Shown: piece by piece, positions 7,879 through 15,105 of the stretch
Layout: every line of letters starts with the position of its first letter
Numbering within the stretch: the stretch's first letter is position 1
From: Propionibacteriaceae bacterium
Lineage (GTDB): Bacteria > Actinomycetota > Actinomycetes > Propionibacteriales > Propionibacteriaceae
Assembly: GCA_031285845.1 (NCBI GenBank)
Contig: JAITVK010000002.1
Coordinates: 62,001-126,000 of the forward strand
Direction: 5' to 3'
Length of the DNA: 64,000 nucleotides
The notes under the pieces: model-generated
The model's input: the letters and a program-made list of their open reading frames with translations, nothing else
What the model was told of the DNA's origin: nothing
Databases searched by the model: none
Position numbers and translations under genes: made by a program

Positions 7879-9192
7879 ATGAAGAAATCGAGGAAGATTC
7901 TCGCCATCACTGCCGCTTCAGCTCTGGTGTTCGGGATGGGCGCCTGCAGCGGCAACCCAGGCACGGGTTCCAGTTCGGCTGGGGGCGACTCGAAGGCTCC
8001 GGTGGAGATCACGTACCTGCATCGTCTGCCAGACGGCGAAGGCATGGTGAAGGTCGACGACATCGTGGCGCGCTGGAACAAGGAGCATCCTGAGATCCAG
8101 GTCAAAGCCACCAAGTTCGACGGCAATGCGCAGCAGATGATTCAGCGCCTGGAGACCGACGTCAATGCCAACAACGGTCCCTGCCTGGGGCAGTTGGGCT
8201 ACAACGAGGTTCCGGAGTTCTACTCCAAGGGCCTGGTGCTGGATGTCACGACCGAGGCCAACAAATACAAGGACAAGTTCTCCGGCGCTTTCGGCCAGAT
8301 GAGCACCGGCGGCAAGATCTCCGGTCTGCCGCAGGACACGGGCCCGCTGGTCTATTTCTACAACGAGACCGAGTTCAAGAACTTGGGCATCACTGTTCCG
8401 AAGACGCTCGACGAGTTCAAGACCGCAGCCGCGAAGGCCGCCGTGGCCGGCAAGTACATCGCCGACTTCACGCCTGACGAGGTCGCTTTCTGGCTGTCCG
8501 CTCAGACGGCCGCCGCCGGTGGTGTGTGGTACGGAACCTCTGGCGATCAGTGGAAGGTCCAGGTCGACAGCCCTGCGTCGCAGAAAGTGGCGACGTTCTG
8601 GCAGGACATGATCGACGCCAAGTCAGTCTTGACACTGGATCGTTGGGGCGACGCCTACGGCAAGGCCCTGACCGATGGTCAGTTGATCGGCAACATCGCC
8701 GCCGCGTGGGAGTTCGCCTTCCTGCTCGATCCGCTGAACGACACCCCGGCCGAGGGCCAGTGGCGTGTGGCTCAGATTCCTGATTTCGGCGCTGGCGCCA
8801 AGACTGGACCTGATGGTGGTTCAGGCGTGGCGGTCATGAAGGGTTGCGAGCATCCGGTTGAGGCGATGCAGTTCAACGCGTGGTTCAACACTCAGGTCGA
8901 CGATCTGACGACTCAGGGCCTGGTCGTGGCCGCGCTGGGCAACCCGAAGACCCCGGCCAAGGCGCTGAAGCAATTCGGTGGTCAAGAGATCATGAAGGAG
9001 TTGGCGACGGCCAACAAGAATCTGAGCATGGACTTCGCCTACATCCCCGGTTTCTCGGCGGTTGGACCGAAGGCTGTCGAGACCGCGGCCGAGGCCGCAA
9101 AGGGCACTGCGAAGGTGGCCGACGTGTTCACGACTGCTCAGCAGGCGTCGATCGACGCTTTGAAGGCGGCCGGATTGTCGGTCGCGCAGTAG
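7879..9192 (+). CDS. Sugar ABC transporter substrate-binding lipoprotein (importer 1)
   Basis: 437 residues, family 1 extracellular solute-binding protein. The signal MKKSRKILAITAASALVFGM ends in a GAC lipobox, so the mature protein should be lipid-anchored on the outer face of the membrane. After the Ser/Gly linker the sequence shows the usual two-lobe pattern (VEITYLHRLPDGEGM start; DTGPLVYFYNETEF; an Asp/Trp-rich sugar-contact region). ATG 7879 is chosen because it begins the signal peptide; an upstream start in the same frame would overlap LacI without homology. It is followed by a strong hairpin (9219-9258) and two permease genes. No ATPase gene is linked. The sugar is unknown. Confidence 0.9.
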   Translation: MKKSRKILAITAASALVFGMGACSGNPGTGSSSAGGDSKAPVEITYLHRLPDGEGMVKVDDIVARWNKEHPEIQVKATKFDGNAQQMIQRLETDVNANNGPCLGQLGYNEVPEFYSKGLVLDVTTEANKYKDKFSGAFGQMSTGGKISGLPQDTGPLVYFYNETEFKNLGITVPKTLDEFKTAAAKAAVAGKYIADFTPDEVAFWLSAQTAAAGGVWYGTSGDQWKVQVDSPASQKVATFWQDMIDAKSVLTLDRWGDAYGKALTDGQLIGNIAAAWEFAFLLDPLNDTPAEGQWRVAQIPDFGAGAKTGPDGGSGVAVMKGCEHPVEAMQFNAWFNTQVDDLTTQGLVVAALGNPKTPAKALKQFGGQEIMKELATANKNLSMDFAYIPGFSAVGPKAVETAAEAAKGTAKVADVFTTAQQASIDALKAAGLSVAQ

Positions 9193-9218
9193 TCGATGTG
9201 TGAGTGATCAAATGGTGA

Positions 9219-9258
9219 GGTTTGTGGGGGAACGTCGACCGGCGTTCTCCCACAAACC
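9219..9258 (+). other. Strong hairpin between binding-protein and permease genes (importer 1)
   Basis: Arms 9219-9234 and 9243-9258 pair over 16 bp with one mismatch (GGTTTGTGGGG side against CCCACAAACC side) around an 8-nt loop, 26 bp after the lipoprotein stop. There is no T-tract. A processing or stabilising element, or a partial attenuator, that raises binding-protein over permease output is inferred. Confidence 0.6.
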
Positions 9259-9318
9259 AATGTGTTCCTTGTTGTACGACCCGGCGGTCGGTTCTCGACG
9301 CTCCGCCATCGTACTGTC

Positions 9319-9337
9319 CGCCGTACGACGTACGGCG
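9319..9337. other. Odd-length perfect palindrome before permease gene
   Basis: CGCCGTACG and CGTACGGCG flank a single A: 9-bp perfect inverted arms located 35 bp before the first permease start of importer 1. Function unknown; it could be an operator half or part of an mRNA structure with the upstream hairpin. Confidence 0.45.
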
Positions 9338-9371
9338 AATGACTTGGGTAGTCGAGAATGAAGGAGGAGAG

Positions 9372-10376
9372 ATGTCGGTGATCACATCCACAGCTCCACG
9401 GCGGCCGATGTCGAGCGCGGACCAGGCGACGTCGCCTGAAGGTCGAACGAAGACGACCGGGCGTCAACGCATGGGCCGCAACACCCGCCACCAAGCGATC
9501 AGTGGCTGGCTGTTCGCCTTGCCGTTCGCCCTGGCCTTCCTGTTGGTGTTCGTCCTGCCGATCATCTCGGCTGTCAGAGCCAGTTTCTTCGCTCAAGTCG
9601 CATCCGGCGGGTTGTACGGCGGCGGAGAGCGCCAAGACACCTTCGTCGGCTTCGACAACTTCGTCACGGCCGCGACCAGTCTGTCGTTTTGGCGAGGCAT
9701 CGGGCGCGTGATGCTCTTCGGCGTCATTCAGATCCCGGTCATGATCCTCGCCGCTATGTTTTTGGCCTTGTTGCTCGACTCTTTCATGGTGCGCCGCCCG
9801 GGGGTGTGGCGCTTGCTCTACTTCTTGCCGTACGCCATCCCAGGCATCATCGCCGCCATCGTGTGGTCGTACCTCTATCAACCAGAGTTGTCTCCGTTCG
9901 CGGGCGCGTTCCCATCGATGGGCGGCAGTCCATTCTTCTTGTCTCCACAAGTGATGTTGGCCTCGATGGCGAACATCACCACCTGGACCTACACCGGCTA
10001 CAACATGCTGATCTTCCTCGCCGCGTTGCAGGCGATTCCGACGGAGCTGACGGAGGCCGCTCGGGTCGACGGAGCGTCGGGTTGGCAGATCACCACACAG
10101 ATCAAGATTCCGATGGTTCGAGGCGCTGCCCTGCTGGCCACGCTGCTGTCGATCATCGGCACCGTCCAGTTGTTCAACGAGCCGTCGATGATGCGGGCCG
10201 TCGCCTCCTGGATGGGCAATGACTACATGCCGATGATGATGGCCTACAACACGATGATGGGCCAGATCAGCCCGAGTGGCTCGGGCCCGGCTTCGGCCAT
10301 TTCGATTCTGATCGCCGCGGTGGCTGGGGTTCTGGCCGTCGCCTACGCGATTGTGCAGTCAAGGATGTCGCGATGA
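9372..10376 (+). CDS. Sugar ABC transporter permease, MalF type (importer 1)
   Basis: 334 residues. A basic cytoplasmic N-terminus of about 40 residues is followed by six predicted membrane helices. The ATPase-docking EAA loop reads EAARVDGASGWQITTQIKIP at about residue 227. AAGGAGG at 9361-9367 fixes ATG 9372. The stop overlaps the next permease start (ATGA). It forms the membrane channel with the MalG-type partner and needs an ATPase encoded elsewhere. Confidence 0.92.
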   Translation: MSVITSTAPRRPMSSADQATSPEGRTKTTGRQRMGRNTRHQAISGWLFALPFALAFLLVFVLPIISAVRASFFAQVASGGLYGGGERQDTFVGFDNFVTAATSLSFWRGIGRVMLFGVIQIPVMILAAMFLALLLDSFMVRRPGVWRLLYFLPYAIPGIIAAIVWSYLYQPELSPFAGAFPSMGGSPFFLSPQVMLASMANITTWTYTGYNMLIFLAALQAIPTELTEAARVDGASGWQITTQIKIPMVRGAALLATLLSIIGTVQLFNEPSMMRAVASWMGNDYMPMMMAYNTMMGQISPSGSGPASAISILIAAVAGVLAVAYAIVQSRMSR

Positions 10377-11272
10377 GCACTGTGTCAACTTCACGAACCA
10401 AGCGTCAGTCGTCGGCTCGTCCGACCCCGCCACCGTCGTTGGCCCCGCGTCGTACGGCCAGGGTCATCACCACGATCGTCTTGTGTTTCGTCTTGGTGTA
10501 TTTCATGGCCCCGGTGGTGTGGCTGTTCATCGCCTCCTCGAAGACGACCGCACAGTTGTTGTCCACCGGATCGTTCATGTTCGCCGACCTGAGTTGGGGA
10601 GCGAACTGGAGCGCTCTGTTGGAATGGACGGGCGGCAACTTCCCGCGCTGGGTGCTCAACTCACTGATCTACTCGTGTGTTGCCGGGGTGGCGGGAACGC
10701 TGATCTCGGTCAGTTGCGGCTACGCGATCGCGAAGTTCCAGTTCCCGGGTCGACGGGTGTTGTTGGCGGTCACGATGGGCGGGTTGCTGATGCCGGTGGC
10801 CTTGCTGACCGTTCCGTTGTACGTCTTGTTCCATCAGATCGGGCTGGCCAACACTGCCTGGGCCGTCATCATTCCGTCGATGGTGTCCCCGTTCGGCGTC
10901 TTCCTCGGTCAGGTGTACGCCGAGTCGTCGGTTCCGACGGAGCTGCTGGAGGCGGCCCGCGTCGATGGGGCGTCGGAGGCGCGAACCTTCTTCACCATGG
11001 TCCTGCGACTGTTGGCGCCGGCGATGTTGACAATCTTCCTGTTCATCTTCGTGGCGACATGGAACAATGTCCTATTGCCATTGATGATGATCTCGACCAA
11101 CGAGCTCAAGCCGGTGACCTTGGGCCTGTACGGCATGTCGACGTACTTCTCGCCCAACAAGGGCGCCATGATGCTCGGCGCGCTGCTGGGCGTCCTGCCG
11201 TTGATCGTGTTGTTCCTGTCGTTGCAACGCTATTGGCGGTCTGGCTTGGCCGCGGGCGCGGTCAAAGGCTGA
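10373..11272 (+). CDS. Sugar ABC transporter permease, MalG type (importer 1)
   Basis: 299 residues with six predicted membrane helices and a cytoplasmic Ser/Thr/Arg-rich N-terminus. The EAA loop EAARVDGASEARTFFTMVLR is at about residue 193. It starts inside the stop of the preceding permease (ATGA), which indicates translational coupling. It is the last gene of the LacI-importer 1 operon; a GC-rich hairpin at 11323-11347 follows. Confidence 0.92.
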   Translation: MSTVSTSRTKRQSSARPTPPPSLAPRRTARVITTIVLCFVLVYFMAPVVWLFIASSKTTAQLLSTGSFMFADLSWGANWSALLEWTGGNFPRWVLNSLIYSCVAGVAGTLISVSCGYAIAKFQFPGRRVLLAVTMGGLLMPVALLTVPLYVLFHQIGLANTAWAVIIPSMVSPFGVFLGQVYAESSVPTELLEAARVDGASEARTFFTMVLRLLAPAMLTIFLFIFVATWNNVLLPLMMISTNELKPVTLGLYGMSTYFSPNKGAMMLGALLGVLPLIVLFLSLQRYWRSGLAAGAVKG

Positions 11273-11322
11273 ACCGGGGCGGTGAGGATAGGCCGGCGCT
11301 GCAACAGGTCGGCCCAGGAACG

Positions 11323-11347
11323 CTAGCCGGGGCTGCACCCCGGCCTA
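11323..11347 (+). terminator. GC-rich stem-loop after importer 1 operon
   Basis: GCCGGGG (11326-11332) pairs with CCCCGGC (11338-11344) around CTGCA, with CTA/TAG extending the base. It lies 50 bp after the last permease stop. There is no U-run, as is common in actinobacteria, so termination is probable rather than certain. Confidence 0.5.
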
Positions 11348-11417
11348 GGCGCGGTCTTAGCGGCGGCTGAGCTTGGTGACCACTGGGCCTGTCGAGTAGT
11401 TTTCTCTCCTTCGGGGC

Positions 11418-11445
11418 GAAACTTTCTCCCGAGACCAAATCGTTA
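11418..11445 (+). promoter_or_regulatory. Shared 28-bp element upstream of importer 2 (copy A)
   Basis: GAAACTTTC (an odd palindrome, GAAA-C-TTTC) is followed by GACC and AATCGT. The same element occurs at 14974-15001 upstream of importer 3 with 22 of 28 bases identical and no gap. The distance to the start codon is 134 bp here and 132 bp there. A common regulator or promoter architecture is inferred. Confidence 0.5.
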
Positions 11446-11551
11446 TCGATTCTTGGTCGAGATGAGACCGGGCGCGGCATATGGTTGCTAGGTAACAGCT
11501 AACGGAAATATCCGTGGCGCATTGTCCATTCTCATACTCAAGGAGGAGAGC

Positions 11552-12877
11552 ATGACGCACGCGAAGAAATTCGTCACCGCACTCACTATCACCGCTATGG
11601 CAGGCTTCGCCCTGGCCGGCTGCGGCAACAATCCCACTGATCCCGCGACATCCGGCGCAGGCGGTTCTTCATCCGCCGCTGCCGGTGAAGACGTCGCGAT
11701 GACGTTCTGGCACAACGGCACAGGCGACAAATCCCAGGCCTACTGGAAAGACGTCGTCGCCGCTTTCGAGACCGACAACCCCGGTGTCACGATCGAGATT
11801 CAGGTCGTCCAGAATGAAGAGCTCGACGGCAAACTCCAGACTGCCATGCAGGCCGGAACCGCACCAGACATTTTCTTGCAGCGCGGGGGCGGCAAGATGG
11901 CTGAGATGGTCGACGCCGGCTTGGTGATGGACATCACCGACAAGATCGACGCTGACATCAAGGAAGCGTACGGCGCCGGCGCTTTCGGCTTCGACACCTT
12001 GGCGGGCAAGATCTATGCCATGCCGATGTCGGCTCAGCCGGAAGGGCTGTGGTATAGCCAGGATCTGTTCGATCAGGCCGGCATCACCACCAACCCGACC
12101 GATATGGCCAGTTTCAATGACGCGGTCTCCAAGTTGAAGGCCGCCAATATTCAGCCAATCGCGCTCGGCGCGCAAGACGCCTGGCCGGCCGCTCACTGGT
12201 ATTACTCCTTCGCGTTGCGCGAATGCAGCCAGGATGTGGTCGAGAACCTCGCCACCGACAAGGAACTGGCCGATGGCTGCTGGTTGCGGGCCTTCACCGA
12301 TCTGGACACCTTGGCCAAGACGGAGCCGTTCAACCAGGGGTTCCTCACCACGGTGGCTCAGCAGGGCGCCGGTTCGGCCGCAGGCCTCATCGCCAACCAT
12401 CAGGCCGCCATGGATCTGATGGGCGCTTGGGAACCAGGTGTCATCGGTGACCTGACTCCTGACAAGGAAACACTGCCCGATCTGCGTTGGTTCCCCTTCC
12501 CGGCGGTCGACGGCGGCGAGGGTGACCCTGACGCCATCATGGCCGGTTCTGACGGCTACTCTTGCTCCGCCGGAGCGCCTGACGCTTGCGTCAAGTTCTT
12601 GAACTTCATCGCTCAGAAGGAGTACAACGAAGGGTACGCCACGGCGTACGCCACGATTCCTGCCAACTCCGAGGCCATGGGTGTGGTCGAGGATCCGGCT
12701 CTGAAGGCTGCCGCCACCGCGTTCAGCAAGGCGCCATACTCGGTGCTGTGGTTCGACACCAGCCTCGGCCAAGAGGTCGGCAACGCCGTGAACAACGCCG
12801 TGGTCGCACTGTTGGCTGGTCAAGCTGATCCGGCGGCGGCGCTGGCTCAGATGCAGGCTGCGGTCAAGGCAGGCTAG
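11552..12877 (+). CDS. Sugar ABC transporter substrate-binding lipoprotein (importer 2)
   Basis: 441 residues. The signal MTHAKKFVTALTITAMAGFA ends in the lipobox LAGC. The mature part begins VAMTFWHNGTGDKSQAYWKD, typical of family 1 sugar-binding proteins, and ends with an Ala-rich helix. AGGAGG at 11541-11546 fixes ATG 11552. The permease gene starts only 5 bp downstream. It is a separate transcription unit from importer 1, having its own upstream element and a terminator-like hairpin in between. Substrate unknown; a disaccharide or short oligosaccharide is likely for this family. Confidence 0.9.
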   Translation: MTHAKKFVTALTITAMAGFALAGCGNNPTDPATSGAGGSSSAAAGEDVAMTFWHNGTGDKSQAYWKDVVAAFETDNPGVTIEIQVVQNEELDGKLQTAMQAGTAPDIFLQRGGGKMAEMVDAGLVMDITDKIDADIKEAYGAGAFGFDTLAGKIYAMPMSAQPEGLWYSQDLFDQAGITTNPTDMASFNDAVSKLKAANIQPIALGAQDAWPAAHWYYSFALRECSQDVVENLATDKELADGCWLRAFTDLDTLAKTEPFNQGFLTTVAQQGAGSAAGLIANHQAAMDLMGAWEPGVIGDLTPDKETLPDLRWFPFPAVDGGEGDPDAIMAGSDGYSCSAGAPDACVKFLNFIAQKEYNEGYATAYATIPANSEAMGVVEDPALKAAATAFSKAPYSVLWFDTSLGQEVGNAVNNAVVALLAGQADPAAALAQMQAAVKAG

Positions 12878-12882
12878 GTCCG

Positions 12883-13905
12883 ATGAGCGAAACTGGAGTC
12901 ACGGCCACGGCCGTTCCAGGCGACGCGCTCAGCAAGGTCAACGTCCGGGGTGGGGGCGCCACAGCGCTCCCACCCTCAGGCGTCCGTAGGCGTCGCTCGA
13001 AGGGGTTGAGTTGGCGCGGACGTTTGGAGATCACACTGTTGTCGGGTCCGGCGATCGTGGTTTTCGTCCTCTTCGTGATCGTGCCGGTCTTCGTCGCCTT
13101 GTATTACAGCTTCTTCGCGTGGAAGGGCTACGGGCCGGCGACGAACTTCATCGGTTTCGACAACTACACCTGGACATTGGGGAACAAAGACTTCTGGAGC
13201 GCAGTCGGTCACAACTTCGCCATCGCGGGGTTGTCCTTGCTGTTTCAAGGACCTCTGGCTGTCCTGTTGGCGTTGTTGCTGAATCAGAAGATGCGCGGAC
13301 GATCACTGATCCGTGTGCTGATCTTCGTTCCGTACGTCATCTCTGAGGCGATCGTCGGCATCGGCTGGCGTCTGATGCTGTCGGACACCGGAGCGATCAA
13401 CGGATTGCTCCATCGGCTCGGCATCGACTCGATCGTCAGTTGGATCTCCGATCCGAAGATCGCGCTGTGGACTTTGATGTTCGTCATCACCTGGAAGTAC
13501 ATCGGATTCGCGGTCATCTTGATGTTGGCCGGGCTGCAAGGCATTCCCGAGGAGCTATCCGAGGCCGCGGCTGTCGACGGGGCGTCGTACTGGCAGATCC
13601 AACGTCACATCATGTTGCCGCTGCTCGCCCCGACGATCAAGATCTGGGCCTTCTTGTCGGTCATTGGCTCGATGCAGTTGTTCGACCTGGTCTACATCAT
13701 TTGGGGTCAGTACATCGCCAACATCTCGGGGACGTCGACCATGGCGTACTTCATGGCGCAGAACGGGCGACTGTCGGGCCAGCTGGGACGTGGTTCGGCC
13801 ATCGCCATCGTGGTGTTCGTCATCTCGCTGGTTGTGGCGTTGGCGTTCCAGAAGTTCGTCATGAACCGCAACACCGAGGGTGCTCTCACGAGTAAGGAGG
13901 ATTGA
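12883..13905 (+). CDS. Sugar ABC transporter permease, MalF type (importer 2)
   Basis: 340 residues as annotated from ATG 12883, with a basic N-terminal tail of about 45 residues, six predicted membrane helices and the EAA loop EAAAVDGASYWQIQRHIMLP at about residue 227. The start is uncertain: a 12-bp-stem hairpin (12948-12975), which in the other three importers lies between genes, falls inside the first 32 codons here. A downstream TTG at 13006 is in frame but lacks proper spacing from AGGGG. The upstream start keeps a 5-bp gap to the lipoprotein gene and is preferred. Confidence 0.9.
   Translation: MSETGVTATAVPGDALSKVNVRGGGATALPPSGVRRRRSKGLSWRGRLEITLLSGPAIVVFVLFVIVPVFVALYYSFFAWKGYGPATNFIGFDNYTWTLGNKDFWSAVGHNFAIAGLSLLFQGPLAVLLALLLNQKMRGRSLIRVLIFVPYVISEAIVGIGWRLMLSDTGAINGLLHRLGIDSIVSWISDPKIALWTLMFVITWKYIGFAVILMLAGLQGIPEELSEAAAVDGASYWQIQRHIMLPLLAPTIKIWAFLSVIGSMQLFDLVYIIWGQYIANISGTSTMAYFMAQNGRLSGQLGRGSAIAIVVFVISLVVALAFQKFVMNRNTEGALTSKED
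12948..12975 (+). other. GC-rich hairpin at the 5' end of permease gene (importer 2)
   Basis: GGGTGGGGGCGC (12948-12959) pairs with GCGCTCCCACCC (12964-12975) with one mismatch around CACA. It corresponds in position to the binding-protein/permease hairpins of the other importers but overlaps the annotated permease start region. Confidence 0.55.
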
Positions 13906-13906
13906 G

Positions 13907-14779
13907 ATGGCGAAGAAAATCGATCCTCGTAACGGGGCAGTCATTCGCTCGACTCCGAAGAGCGGTGGTTGGGGAAGCCCGCTGGTCTATTTCATCAGCT
14001 TGTGTCTGATCGCGGTCTGTATCGCTCCGGTGATCTACATCGTCATCGGCGGTTTTCGGACCAACTCGCAAATCACTCAGGATCCGTCGGGCTGGCCGAA
14101 TCCGTGGAACGTCTCGAACTACACCTCGGTGCTGGGGATGCCCGATTTCTGGCGGATGGCCGGAAACTCGCTCTACATCGCTCTGATCACGGTGATCGCC
14201 ATCGTCGTGTTGGGGGTGGGGGCCAGCTTCGTGCTGGCTCGCTACAAGTTCTGGGGCCGTAACGCGATGTACATGCTGTTTGCCTCTGGTCTGATGTTTC
14301 CACTGGCCGTGGCGATCACGCCGTTGTACATCATGGTGACGAAGTCGCCACTGGCTAACACGCCTTGGGGTGTCATCTTGCCGCAGGTCGCTTTCGGCCT
14401 GCCGCAGACGATCATCATCTTGACACCGTTCTTGGCGGCGATTCCGATGGAGATTGAAGAGGCGGCCACAGTTGATGGGTGTTCACGGCTGGGGTTCTTC
14501 TGGCGCATGGTGGTCCCGTTGTCTCTGCCTGGGGTCATCACGGTGGCGATCTTGAACTTCGTCGGTTCGTGGAACTCTTACATGCTGCCGTTGTACATGT
14601 TCAACGACGCGGCGCAATACACTTTGCCGCTCGGAGTGCAACAATTTTCGACAGCCCATTCCCAAGACACGGCACAAGTGCTAGCCTTCACATCAATGGC
14701 AATGCTCCCTGCGTTGATATTCTTCTCGATTTTCGAGCGGCGCATTGTCGGTGGGTTGACGGGGGCAGTCAAAGGATGA
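13907..14779 (+). CDS. Sugar ABC transporter permease, MalG type (importer 2)
   Basis: 290 residues with six predicted membrane helices and an EAA loop EAATVDGCSRLGFFWRMVVP at about residue 185. AAGGAGG at 13894-13900 sets ATG 13907, 1 bp after the preceding stop. It ends in the typical FERRIVGGLTGAVKG tail. Two tandem hairpins (14820-14905) follow and close the operon. Confidence 0.92.
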   Translation: MAKKIDPRNGAVIRSTPKSGGWGSPLVYFISLCLIAVCIAPVIYIVIGGFRTNSQITQDPSGWPNPWNVSNYTSVLGMPDFWRMAGNSLYIALITVIAIVVLGVGASFVLARYKFWGRNAMYMLFASGLMFPLAVAITPLYIMVTKSPLANTPWGVILPQVAFGLPQTIIILTPFLAAIPMEIEEAATVDGCSRLGFFWRMVVPLSLPGVITVAILNFVGSWNSYMLPLYMFNDAAQYTLPLGVQQFSTAHSQDTAQVLAFTSMAMLPALIFFSIFERRIVGGLTGAVKG

Positions 14780-14819
14780 GGCGCGTGTCCTAACGCGGGC
14801 ACGGGCTTTCCCTAAGCGG

Positions 14820-14856
14820 GTCTCGGGCGTGGGTCGGGGGATACCACGCCCGAGAC
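14820..14856 (+). terminator. Perfect 13-bp hairpin after importer 2 operon
   Basis: GTCTCGGGCGTGG (14820-14832) and CCACGCCCGAGAC (14844-14856) are perfect complements around an 11-nt loop, about 40 bp after the last permease stop. No U-tract follows; a second hairpin begins 12 bp later. Confidence 0.6.
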
Positions 14857-14868
14857 TCTCACCGTCCA

Positions 14869-14905
14869 GGGTGTGGTCGGGCATTGACGCCAACCGGCCA
14901 CACCC
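14869..14905 (+). terminator. Second tandem hairpin after importer 2 operon
   Basis: GGGTGTGGTCGG (14869-14880) pairs with CCGGCCACACCC (14894-14905) over 12 bp with one T-G pair. With the preceding stem it forms a tandem hairpin barrier between the importer 2 and importer 3 operons. Confidence 0.5.
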
Positions 14906-14929
14906 CGGGCGGCACAACCACGACAGCGG

Positions 14930-14943
14930 GCGCTCTAGAGCGC
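14930..14943. promoter_or_regulatory. Perfect 14-bp palindrome upstream of importer 3
   Basis: GCGCTCTAGAGCGC is a perfect inverted repeat 31 bp upstream of the shared regulatory element and 163 bp upstream of the binding-protein start. Operator function is a guess. Confidence 0.35.
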
Positions 14944-14973
14944 GCAATCGCGTACCTTTCGTTATCCGAAGGG

Positions 14974-15001
14974 GAAACTTTCCTCTGTGACCGAATCGTG
15001 A
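14974..15001 (+). promoter_or_regulatory. Shared 28-bp element upstream of importer 3 (copy B)
   Basis: GAAACTTTC followed by GACC and AATCGT, ungapped match to 11418-11445 (22 of 28 identical), at almost the same distance (132 bp) from the start codon of a binding-protein gene. Confidence 0.5.
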
Positions 15002-15105
15002 CCTGATCCCAGGGTGAATTAGCTGCGATGTGGCATAGCATTCATTTTGTCGAGCACGAAGAAGACGTGTTTCGCCATCTACCGCAAAGAAGGAGGGGGA
15101 CATTC

